From Annona cherimola (lineage: Eukaryota; Streptophyta; Magnoliopsida; Magnoliales; Annonaceae), in the NCBI GenBank assembly GCA_030490835.1, contig CM059975.1, positions 33,884,133-33,948,132 on the forward strand: a DNA stretch of 64,000 nucleotides, read 5' to 3'. A program made the position numbers and the translations under genes. Each line of letters starts with the position of its first letter. Positions within the stretch are counted from its first letter, which is position 1. Of the stretch, positions 33,668 to 44,620 are shown in pieces. A model generated the notes under the pieces. That model saw only the letters and a list, made by a program, of their open reading frames with translations, did not search any database and was not told the origin of the DNA.

Positions 33668-34100
33668 TTTGGATAAATTCCAAATACGACTATAATAAAT
33701 TTATATTTATAAATATATTTTATATTTATAAAATAACATAAATGACCACATATTTTACTCAAAAATACCAAACATGATAAAGTCATTAGTTTCTGTTAAA
33801 CAACTTGGTAAAATTTTTTAAAAGATAAAATTACCCTTGTTATTTCTTTTTTTAAAAAGATAGTGAGTGTATAAAAGAGTGGTCAAGTCCACTTTAACTT
33901 TGTGTTTTTAATTATTTTGTTGAATTTTTTAATATTTAATTAGAACAATTTTGTTTTACTTTTATCAGAAATAATATTGTAATTTTATATCATTTTTAAT
34001 GTTAATTTTAACAACATTTTTATATTTGGAATTAAGGATAAAATTTGTGGTCATTTGTACCATTTTATAAATTTGTGGACATATTTGTAAATTGGGTTCA
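33668..34100. repeat. Family D inverted-repeat element, second copy
   Basis: About 430 bp, aligned along its length with 10085-10516. The TGACCACATATTTTAC left end is inverse to the GTGGTCATTTGTACC region at the right. Confidence 0.65.
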
Positions 34101-34800
34101 CTTCTATGTAATCGGATTACATAAAAGGGGTTTCATGTAACTCTTTCAAATTCTAAGCATTTGATGCTTATGAAAAATTCAATATAGGGTGTGTTTGTCA
34201 ATGGTTAAAAAATATCAAGTTAAAACTTTTCAGTCAAAAATCTTCACTCTCCACAACTATCATATTTTTAATTATTTTTTCACATTTTTCTATACAACTA
34301 TCTTATTTTTTAATCACTTCTACATAAATACCCACGCAACTAACCTGTATATATTAATTTTATTCTTTTTACTCTTCATTATTACCCCTATCATATCACA
34401 TCATTTGACAACTTTTACTTTCCAAAATTTTTCACCGAAAGTTTTATTCACTCCCAAACACACCCATATTTATTATATTTAACATTATTTTTTTAGTTAA
34501 AAGGGCAAATTTCGCTGAATCAAATATGTGCATGGGTCAAATTTTCTCAAAAATAGATATATTTATGTATAAATTAGAAAAAAATGCTTAGATCCATTTA
34601 CATATGTAATACTTTATAGCATTATTTTTCCATACAGAAATGATACTTTAGACAGTTTAGATATTAAAAATACAACTTCAAATTTAATACTCAATATTAA
34701 ATTATTTTATTACATTGATTTTACACATTTATAAATAGAACTCATAAACATTGATTCTAGATAAGTAAATGGGTTTCCACTATCCTATAAATGATACTAA
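34090..34800. repeat. Family B element interrupted by a MITE
   Basis: Family B sequence up to 34186 (ATTTGATGCTTATG ... ATTCAATATA) resumes at 34466 (ATATTTATTATATTTAACAT). Removing the inserted MITE and one ATA rejoins the family B sequence as seen at 15.1 kb. Confidence 0.65.
34187..34465. mobile_element. Tourist-like MITE copy (family A) nested in family B
   Basis: GGGTGTGTTTG start, CAAACACACCC end, ATA at 34184-34186 and 34466-34468. 279 bp. Confidence 0.85.
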
Positions 34801-35074
34801 GGGGGTATTTGTTTATACCAAAAACTTTTTAATTTATAGTTTTTATTTTTCATAACTACCCTATTGTTTAATTATTTCTTTACTTTTTCCTGTACAACTA
34901 TCCTACTTTTTAATTATTTACACATAACTATATATATAACAAACATATCTAATTTAATTTATTCTCTTTACTCATCATTGTTACTCCTATTATATTATAT
35001 TATTTTCTCTCATTTCAAAAAATTTTACACTAAAAACTTCTCATTAAAAGTTTTATCTCTTTCTAAATACACCC
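34801..35074. mobile_element. Tourist-like MITE copy (family A) with TAA duplication
   Basis: GGGGGTATTTG start, AAATACACCC end, TAA at 34798-34800 and 35075-35077. 274 bp. Confidence 0.8.
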
Positions 35075-35077
35075 TAA

Positions 35078-36960
35078 ACATAACAAATGAATTAGATTTT
35101 TCATCAACTATCAAAATATTTAAAATGAAAGGGGTTACAAAGGAAAGATGTTTTATAAAAGCATTCCCATTTGTAAGTAGGTATAAGTTGTGGTCATATT
35201 TTTAATTAATACTTTTATTTACATATTTCAAATTAATACTTCTATTTTTAATTTTTTTTTATGTATGTAGCACTTACCCCATATTGTCTCGGCCACCTTT
35301 TATTCACAACTTGGATTGGATAAGGATAGGACAAGAATGAGATAAAATCTTTTGTTTTCCAAAATACTTCTATTCTCAACACATAAAAATCATTTTTCTT
35401 ATCATATATTCTCATCTCATCTTTATTTAATCCAAGCTTTTAATAGGCCCTAAAATGTTGCCATGTAATGGTGAACATAGATTAGAACATTGAACAAACT
35501 ATAGCCCTCCCCATGACTACATTGCTCTGTACACTCTGCATATTGTTCTTAAATAATGCATTAGTTACTCTACTAAGGTTTTAACGACTACCCGCATTAT
35601 GTGAATTTCTATTTTCATTACATCTGTTGGTGTTGTTTGCTACATCTTTATGTTAGATTATATAACTTAGTCTACTTCAATATGTTTGGTTTTTATTTTC
35701 ATCTTGACTATGATGAAGTTACAATTATGTTCATAAGTCATTTAAATCTATGTGGTCAATGAACTAGATTAAATTTTGACAAGGATAGATCTTGTTATGT
35801 TGGATGGACTTCCATTTGGCCACCCATTTAAGTTGTTAGATGTAATAAAAAAATATCAATTGGATCATCCAAATTGAGTTTCATTAGAGAGTATCACTTA
35901 GATCATGTGCATTATTGTGTATTTGCTCCTCTTTAAGTGGTGGATATAATGACTAATTTACGCAAATAATTATTAACCTTTTCATGAACGAATGAATTAA
36001 AACAACTCTATTTAGACTATAGCAGGTCTAGTGAGATGTAATCTTAATCATCCAACTAAAATAAAAAAAATAAAAAATCTAATTTTAGGATAAATCATTT
36101 AATTTGATGATTTCTTGCCCAAAGCATCCTTAGAAATATAGTAGCATGTATTTTTAACTAAGAATGCTTGATTGAAGAAGAAGAATTTTTTTTTAAGTAA
36201 ATTACCTAAATCTCATGCTTAAATGGGTCATAAGGGAGGAAAGGTGTCTAGTGCTAAAATAGTATTTTACCTTTAAACTTACCCACCCTAGAATTACCTT
36301 TTCATCTAATGAAAAAAAATATATATTCATGATATATAACTCAGATCTATTCCTTCGATAGCAATCAGGGGGCGTTGGACACCTTGAATCATGAATTAGG
36401 TTTTCCTCGAATTCATGATCAAGATTTATTTCATTAACCCTAAGGATATATTAAGAATAATGATAAGGCCTTATTCCATGGTAATTATGTAAGAATTACC
36501 TAATACCCATATTAAAATATACTTTTAGTAAGTATGGAGGATGTCTCATCCCCTTTCTCATAGTTATCTTTAAGGAGCCCTATCCCCTTTCTTCCTGATT
36601 ATATCTAGAGAAGACATCCAGATTGAGAAAAGAGGGAAAAAGAAAATATAAGAGTATGAAATGCATGACCCTTCATTTTTTTTATCGTAAAAGTGTGAAT
36701 TAGCTCTAACTGCTAGCATTCTAGGAATTACTAAAAATAGGAAGAAGGAGCTCCACCTTTATTAAAAAACTAACAGTATCTTTGCAAAGAAAAATTATCC
36801 TCGACACATGTGAATTTCAAAATTCTGTTGAAGTGCAAACTCTACTGTGTTTTGTGTAGCATAGTTTCTTACGAGTGTAACATGTGTAAACTTACAATAA
36901 CTAAAATTTCTACTCGATAGCTTAATCTCTCTATCAAGTATCCTATTGTGGATGTGATTA
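35078..36960. other. Intergenic sequence
   Basis: No gene recognised on either strand. Sequence is moderately AT-rich without clear repeat boundaries. It may hold old retroelement pieces that I cannot identify. Confidence 0.4.
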
Positions 36961-36965
36961 CTATT

Positions 36966-39390
36966 TGTAATACCCTACCATTTTGAGGTGTCACAAATAA
37001 GGTCTACTATATTCAAGCTAAGAATAAAATCTTCCAAGATAGAAATAGATACCAAGATACAAAATCATAAAACTTTTAATTATTACATCTCAAGTTTGCT
37101 CATTATGGAGTTATTATACATATTCAGTGTCTATAATCAAAACAAGTAAATATTATAAGATAATTTCAATAAAAATCTAAACTTCATTATCCTTTGCTGT
37201 GCTATTTTCACCTTTTTCCATGTTGATGAGGCTTTAATTTATTATTGTATCCTTATGTTTTTACTGAAAAACAAAACTATGTGAGCTGAAAGCTCAGTAA
37301 GTAAAAATATTTTTTTTTACAAAATTCATTTTGCAATTATTTTGATTTTTCAAAAACAAACACAACATATATATTGTCTTTTATACATAACAAACTCTAA
37401 TTAATAAAAAAATATCTTGAACATGTGTACACATATGTCAATTTTAAATCATGCATTCACACTGTAGGTATTGTCATCTACTTGTGCTCGCGTGCAGCTG
37501 TGCTACGCATTCATGAGCTAATTTATCTTCTTTGGTAGTCCTAAGGTCGCTATCCAGGTACTACTATACTACTTTACTCCTTGACGGCAAACCCAATGCG
37601 CGATTGTGCATCATGCTCATGCATTGTGATTAATGCATCACTTAAATTCACAGATTTTGAAATAATAATGCTCATATTTGAATAAATCAACTTGAAAGAA
37701 AATTTCAATTTAAATAAATAATCACATTTCATAGTAAATCACAATATTCACATAATATTTTCAAAGTCATGCTTTGGTAAAAGTTTACTTTCCTGTAAGT
37801 AGACTTTAAAACTCCTCTTTTTCAATTTTTTGTAGTAGCTTCAAGTCTCTTTCCCTAATTTTCATCATAATATGTTCATTATTTCACTTTGGTTTTCATA
37901 AATATTATTTAAATTTTCATTTATGACTTTCTTAAAATTTCTCATAATTTTAATTGGTCAAAAATTCTATTTTCTCTTATTTATTATCATATTATTCCAC
38001 TTTTAAATAACTTTTTTCTTATATATAAAAATTAATTTGGACTCATACTTCTTTAAATACTTACTTAAATTTTTTTTTCATATTATTTTTTCGTAATTTT
38101 TCATAATTTATTTATTTATTTTTATAGCATCACACCCTTTAAATAACTTCATTCTTATAAAAATTATAAGTTTAAACTCATTTAAGCTTCTAAATATTGA
38201 CTTTACTTTTCAGGATATTTTTCATAAATTTCTGTATTTTTTCAAATTTTTCTGTATTTATTTCGAATTTTTTTTCTTGCCAGTCGACCGGCCAGTTGGC
38301 CGGCGATGGGCTATTTTTGGTGGGCCAGCAAAAGTGGGCTGGATCCTTGCTTAGAAGTTGGTCTAGTTTGCTTATGTGGGCTAGGCTTGTTCCTAAAACT
38401 TGGGCTTAGTTTCTGTAGGCTTAGGACTAATAGACTTGCTTTTGGGCTTTATGGTTCACTAGGCCTATCTAGATAGGCTTAGCCCACTATTCCAAAAGCT
38501 TAGTTATTTATTTATTCATTTATTTTCAACGGTCTATATTCTCCAAACAAAATGGTTTAGATCTCTCTATATTTTTGTCTGTTTGATCTGAAATTTTAGG
38601 AGTAAGCTTATAAAATTATGTTTTATAATCTGGACGGTCCATTTTTCAAAATAATATCTCTATCATCTGTTTTAATATAAAGGGTTTAATAAAGGGTTAA
38701 AATTAAATATCACTTCAAATAGCTATGTAAACTAATTTTTAACCAAATTAATTCATCATATATATTGTAAAATATCTCAAATAATGTTTATAACGGGTCA
38801 GATTATTATTTTTGCATCTATATTTTCCTGTAATTATTTTTTGTATTTTATCCTTAAAATACATATTCGCCACTCCAAATCCTCATAAAAATTATTATAT
38901 CTAAAAATCTATAAGTCTGATCAAGTTGAAGGCAAGCTAAACATATAATTATCTTGTTATTGGACGGTCAAAATTCTCTGATTATGCCCGAAAGTATGTT
39001 TATTTTATCATATAGCATTTTCTACCCTTTATTTGCTACTTCTATTGAAATAAGTGAAATTTCAACATCAAATATTTCAATAATACTCATGTGACTAATT
39101 AACCATGCTAGAAGTATTCTGAATGGATTAGATCTGAGAAATGAATTATGTATAATATAAAATGAACGAGATTAACAAAAAAATTATTCTACGCAACTTA
39201 CCTTCAAAAACTCTTTCTTCTTCCTTCGTCTATCTCCTACGCAGTTTTTCTCCTTCAAATGACCGAACCCACCACATGTTCTCTCCCCTTTTTATACTAA
39301 TCAGTTGTTAAACGGCTGTGATTAAAATTTCACTGTTTCCTGCATGACCCATAAATCCCATCCGTTTCTTAAAAACGGATGACAGTTACA
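36966..39390 (-). mobile_element. Probable solo LTR (2.4 kb)
   Basis: Begins TGTAATACCCTACC and ends GACAGTTACA. The TGTAA/TTACA ends are inverse. CTATT occurs on both sides (36961-36965 and 39391-39395), a 5-bp target duplication. On the minus strand TATAAAAAGGGGAG lies at about 39288-39301, so the LTR is read on the minus strand. Contains a GAGCTGAAAGCTCAGTAAGT motif style common in plant Gypsy LTRs. No internal coding region is present, so it is a solo LTR. The right end was chosen by the duplication and is the less certain of the two. Confidence 0.65.
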
Positions 39391-39616
39391 CTATTTTCTT
39401 AAGTAGCATGTTATAAAAGATAATGGAGTTAATCTCAAAGCTTTAATTTAGCTTTGTTAGTCATATCAAACCAAAAAAAACACATAGGTCTCTAGCCATA
39501 ATGGGTCTGGTTCACCCTACTAGTTCTAACATTTTGCTACCAATAAATCATCATCTAAATTTCTTATCACTACAACCACCCCCACATAATTTCTTCTTAT
39601 TTTTAAAGTAGGTGGC

Positions 39617-42228
39617 TGATGCGCACCAAGTACTTGTCGTTAAGAGCACTGTGATCACCAGTTTAATTAAAATTAACCGAAACACATTAAAGCTACCACT
39701 ATACGGGTGATAGTGTAGAATAACGGTGAGTCGGGTCGAATCCACAGAGAGGCGATGTAGTTTTGAATTATTTTTAAGAGAAAGAGAGGGTATAGAGAAG
39801 AGAGAGAAAGAAATTAAAGAAAAAGGAAAGAAATTAGAGAGAAAGGAGAAGAAATTAGAGAGATAAGAAAGAAAAGAGATAAAGAAACGTTAGAGAGACA
39901 AGAAAAGAGAAAATGGAAGAAATTAGAGAGAGAAAGGAGAAAGAGAAAGAGACGTTAGAGAGAGAAGAAAAAGAAAATAGAAGAAATTGGAGAGAAAAAG
40001 AAGAAAGAGAAAAGATTAGAAGAGTTGGAAAGAAAGCGAGACAAAAAGCTAAAATAAAAGAAATTATAATTCACTAACAACTGAATTAAAGTTATTTTAA
40101 GAAAGCAATTAAAGCTATGCAATTCAACTATTAAAACAAGAAAGAGAATGATATTAAATTTAATCTAAAAATTACAAAGCAGAAAATAAAGCAGTAAATC
40201 TAATCTTAAAATTACAAATTAAAATTTAACAACCACGAAGCACTACAAACCATAAAGCAACGAAATAAAATTTACATCACCCAAATATGAAGAGCAAATC
40301 TCCACGTAATGAAAATTTTATTGCTTGGCTCCACCTCCTTGCTAGGGGTCCCACAAAATGGGTCCCACCCAAGGGAGAGGATTGCTTGGTGTTGTCTGGC
40401 TTGTGTGGAGGGGCCCTCTTTTTATAGTTGTGGAGCACCCCCTTGGGAAGTTCTATGAATCGATGTGGGATTCCCATTCTAGCAGCGACTATAGCTGCCT
40501 TCATTGTTTCTCCACTTTGCTACCTGCGTGTGAGCTTGATGTTGGGCTGCAATGGGTTGCCGGAAGAGCGGGCAGTTTGGGGAAATCGTTGATGGTGGCT
40601 GCAACTACTAGGACGTTGGTTGGATTGTTGTTGAGATGAATGGCAGCCATGGCTATTCTGAGTTTGGAACGAGCAGCATCCTGTGGTCATCGAATTGAGA
40701 ATCGAGCTGGAGTTGCTGATGGGGACGCCGGTTTGGTGCGTGCTACAATCGGAGAGAAGACCAGAAGCTTGCTGAAACAAGTGCGGCAGCTGCTACTTCA
40801 TTGTCGTAGCTGAAAAGGGTGATTGGAGCTAGCAAGTTTTGCTGTCATGGCTACCGGAAGATGGTTTGATCGGTGCTTTTGTCAATTTCAGATGCTGCTG
40901 GGACGATTTGCGGCTGCCGGTGGTGAAACAGAGAATGGGCGTTGGTTGCTGCCGGTGATTGCTGAAATCGAAAGGGCACGGGCAGCTCTTTCTTGATGGA
41001 GATAAAGAAAACGGCAACCATGGCTGGAATTTGGAATCGCTGCCATGAAGAGCTTGCAGAGACGGGGCCGAAGATGGGTGGCTTGCAAAATCACGGCTTG
41101 CAAATTTGGTGGGTTAGAGAATCATTTGTGCTGCTGCCAAAAATTCAACGGATGCATTGGCGACTACAATTTGGGGCTTTCTTAATTATTTTGATTGCTC
41201 ATGTGGAAGCTGTTAGAAAAAAATGTGTTGTTCGCTGGTGGAGACGATGCTGAAATTTGGGAAGGGGAGGCCATGACTGGTGACAGCAGTTAGAGAGATT
41301 GCTTATGGAAGTCGAAATGATAGGCAGAGGAGGAGGGAGGCGGGCTGATGGAGATAATGCCACTGGACTTGGACGGATGCCGAATCTTTGGTGCCCAAAT
41401 GGTCGTCGTCTGCTTGGAGCTGATCGTCGATCCAATTGCAAGTTGCAAAAAATGGGTGCCGTTCAGATGAAGAGGCAGCTAGGCGATCAAATGATGGCTT
41501 GCTGCTGGATCGTGGCTGCCTCCATTTGCAGCTGCCGGTCAGATGGGTTTTCCATGGCTGCCATTTTCTAGATTCGAAGAAGCTTGACGCGGCAGGCTGT
41601 TGCCGAAACGGGAGATCCTTTTTGCTGCCGTCCGATTTTTTGCTGACGTCCGGTGCCAAGCTTGATTGGAGATGATGGAGGAGATAGACAAGGGGTTGCC
41701 GGTAACTGGGTGCTGGAAAATCAATTTGGGGAAGATGGAGCACCAGAATATGGTGCTCCGGTGGTGCTTTGCTGCCGTGCACGTGCAACATAAACATTGC
41801 AATTTAAATATTTCAGAACTATGTATTTTCTACCTAGATAACTTTAATATTTGCTAAATTTGATTTTGGACTCTTTTGAGTTCATTTTATCAATGCAGTT
41901 CTTATTTTGTCATTTCATTTTAAGATTACATAATAGTTTACTTTAACCCAGGTTTTAAACCATACTTATAAATATATATATAAATACTGTACCCTATTCA
42001 CCCCTTTTATAAATTCATTCAGTTCATATATATTTTACCATTAAAATTGAGTCATAATTTTATATTTTCAAGAATATTGCAAAATGACCCATTTTATAGC
42101 ACAGTTAAAGATTCTATCAAAAATATGATTTTTATGAAATTCCACTTAAAACATGTTTTTAATTAACATTTTAATATTTAATTGTGCGAATTTAACATGG
42201 AATTAAATGAAAATTTTTAGACTTATCA
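39617..42228 (-). mobile_element. Solo LTR (2.6 kb) with GTGGC target duplication
   Basis: Begins TGATGCGCACCAAG and ends TTTTTAGACTTATCA. GTGGC precedes it (39612-39616) and follows it (42229-42233). On the minus strand a TATA box (CTATAAAAAGAGG) lies at 40416-40432. Inside are a purine-rich tract (39775-40040) and a GC-rich 1.5-kb stretch (40270-41800) whose open frames are not proteins of any family I know. GTCGGGTCGAATCCACAG near 39733 is a motif I have seen in plant LTR elements. No gag or pol, so it is a solo LTR. Confidence 0.8.
39775..40040 (+). repeat. Purine-rich (GA/AGAA) tract
   Basis: About 265 bases are almost only A and G on the plus strand, built from irregular AGAGAGAAAG and GAAGAAATTAGAGAG units. 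Confidence 0.85.
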
Positions 42229-42233
42229 GTGGC

Positions 42234-42690
42234 GGTTCATTTAGTTTGAACACTTTAAACATTCAAGTTCTTCTACATCAACAACGCAGAAGAATTGAAT
42301 CGATGAAGAAACCTATTGTACCAATCATCTATATCAATAGAAGAGACATGAGTTCTAGCAACTCTTTCTACATTTTTGAGATGCCACAATCGCCAACATG
42401 AAAACAAAAAATGAAAAGTGTCTTTTAAATTCGATCTAGTAAAATGTGAAGATTAGGTATTTTTAAAAAAATTATAACTCTTCCATGTACATGAAGTAAT
42501 TTCTAAATATGCCGCTAGAAATTAATAATTTTAATGTGGTGCGTAACTTATATAGATATGACATCTTGGGGACGTGTAATATATACACGCATATATTATA
42601 ACTTTGGCACGTAGGGTTGTATGGGACATAATTCACGAGCATATTAGGCATGAGTATGAGTTGCATGTTTTATAATTGCGGTCCCTGGTT
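42234..42690. other. Unassigned sequence between LTRs
   Basis: A short frame at 42207-42401 crosses the LTR boundary and is not a gene. I see nothing else in this stretch. Confidence 0.4.
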
Positions 42691-44233
42691 ATGATATGAT
42701 TTATTAGGTATTGATTTAGAAGTATCTGATTGTTGTGTTATTTGGGGCACTATGACTATCTTCCGCTTGCGGGTTCGATCTGCACGATCAAGTCACAAGG
42801 GTTAAGGGGGTAACGCACCTTGCGGGGATGAAGGAGACAGTGCTCTTGGAGAAATTTTTAATTTACTAAGTTGTGTGAGCGAGAAAACTAGTTGCAAATT
42901 GTGATTGGGCTAGGCCAAGTCCACAAGATTGCTCTTAAGGGGGAAAACACGCGACCTGTCTATTTTTCTTCCTCATCTTTTGCTTTCTCTTCTTCCCTTT
43001 CCCTATTTCTTCCCAACTTCAATCTAGCTCTTAACCTTCTTAAAAATTTCTCCAAATTACGTTGAATATCATCGAATCACCTTAAGGAAGCTCAAAATTC
43101 TGGAGATCCGAGTCTAGGGTTATTGTATTTAGTAAAAATCATAATTGAGGTAAGTAGTTGTCGCCTCTTCTTGACCTAGTGATGAAATCTTATCTTAAAT
43201 GCGATGTAGGGTCGATGAGAAGGAGACAGTGTCCAAAATCTTCATGGTTAGGGGCATTAGGGTTCATCTCAGCTTAGGATTAGCAAGGTTTATGTGGAAC
43301 CAGATGTTACCATGTAATTTCCATAAAATAGATGACTCGTTAGCAGTTTTTACATCATTAGAACTTGAAGTTGCTCATGTGGGCTGGACCGAGAGGATGA
43401 ATGAGAGGCTTCCTCTTGGAACCTATCATGTGTTCGGTAAAATCTTGTGTGACAGTTGCTATGTTGAATTTAATGTAAACTTTATTAATTTTTAATGATG
43501 TTGTGTGTGGATTGTGACATTTTTGTGTTGTGAATGATACATTATTTAATATGGGTAATCATAGAAATTTGTTCATGACCCTTGGTTGACATCAGGAGAG
43601 GGTTGTTCATGGCCTTTGGTTGACATGAGAAGAGAATTGTTCATAGCCTCTTTGTTTACATATGGTTATATGCATGTGTTCTTGAGTGTGGGTGTTAGAC
43701 CCCTATGTCTTATATGGTTATTTAGGAATTATCATTCTACAACACTGTCATGACATTTGCATCCAAAGTCTTACTTATCTTCACATTGTACTAACTGCTA
43801 TCTACTTATTGAATTTATTTAGACACACATGATTTGTTATTTTGCCTTTAGATCACAGGCTAGGTAAGGAGCCTTAAGATGGGACAGGAGGAGGATCTAA
43901 TCTTAAAGATCACTAGATTACATTTGTGTTCTCAGTTATTCTGGAATTTATATTTTTTTATACTAATGCATGTAGACATTTACTTAGTTAGATCCAACTG
44001 TGATGAACATATTATATTTGGGTATTTTAAGCTTGATTACAATCCATGAGAAGACATATGTATATGGTATTTTGGATTACTTGTTGTGTAATGATGAATT
44101 TTGATGATTTTCTTAACATAGAGCTGAATATTATGTTTTGGAATGAGATTAAAATACTTACGAGTAACAGGTCTTGTATTTCATACCCTCCATTTATTAT
44201 ATATTATAGGGAGATTCTGTTAGTTTTCTAACA
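42690..44233 (+). mobile_element. Probable LTR remnant of a Gypsy-type element, plus orientation
   Basis: Layout resembles plant Tekay/Del-type LTRs: CTTGCGGGTTCGATCTGCAC (about 42769), a CT-rich leader (42960-43020), TTAAGGAAGCTC, GAGGTAAGTAG and AGATCACAGGCTAGGTAAGG (about 43851). Three ~40-bp imperfect direct repeats (TTGTTCATGxCCxTTGGTTG) lie at 43569-43690. It ends ..TTTTCTAACA at 44233, just where LINE coding sequence starts. The left boundary and target duplication are not established. Confidence 0.45.
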
Positions 44234-44239
44234 CTCCCA

Positions 44240-44620
44240 TAATTTATAAAAAAAATCTTCATTATCATTTTGATAGATATCATGTGTAATATCTAACTGA
44301 TCTTCCCTTTTGAATAGATTAACTTTTTATGGTCAAGGTATGCTTGATTACTCTCCAACTGAATATCAGAATTTTTGGGAAGAACGTAGTTTTCCAAAGA
44401 AGCTTGAGTATGTTTAGTTGCTTGTTTCTATGGGAGATTCAGCGATCTCGGAGTTTGTCTCATCTTAAACTAATAGATATGCTGATTTAACTCTAACTTT
44501 TTTATCCTTCTCCGCATTTCAAAAAATATAGTCGTCAGCCTCTTGAGATGGAAGTGGAATCTATCTAACAATATCCCATATACACTTACTTGCTACTAGC
44601 TTTATCTTTTCCTCATTCTA
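44240..44620 (-). pseudogene. 3' part of the split L1-type LINE (zf-RVT side)
   Basis: Minus strand reads IPLPSQEADDYIF, then a stop in place of Trp, NAEKDKKVRVKSAYLLV and later PKILIFSWRVI (one frame change), the segment before and at the start of the zf-RVT domain of plant L1 elements. It continues the LINE at 48478-51560, from which it is separated by the solo LTR at 44621-48472. Confidence 0.8.

Noticed and set aside
36966..38486. Alternative right end of the LTR at 38486 (CCCA followed by CTATT)
   Set aside because: It also gives a CTATT match, but its end (TTAGCCCA) is not inverse to TGTAATACCC, unlike the end at 39390, and it would leave out the minus-strand TATA box.
41303..41797. 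A 164-codon open frame on the minus strand
   Set aside because: It lies wholly inside the GC-rich part of a solo LTR, overlaps open frames on the other strand, and has a repetitive Ser/Pro/His composition without any domain. High GC lowers stop frequency.
43199..43495. A 98-codon plus-strand frame
   Set aside because: Falls in the probable LTR remnant after a CT-rich leader; no known domain and no matching splice context.
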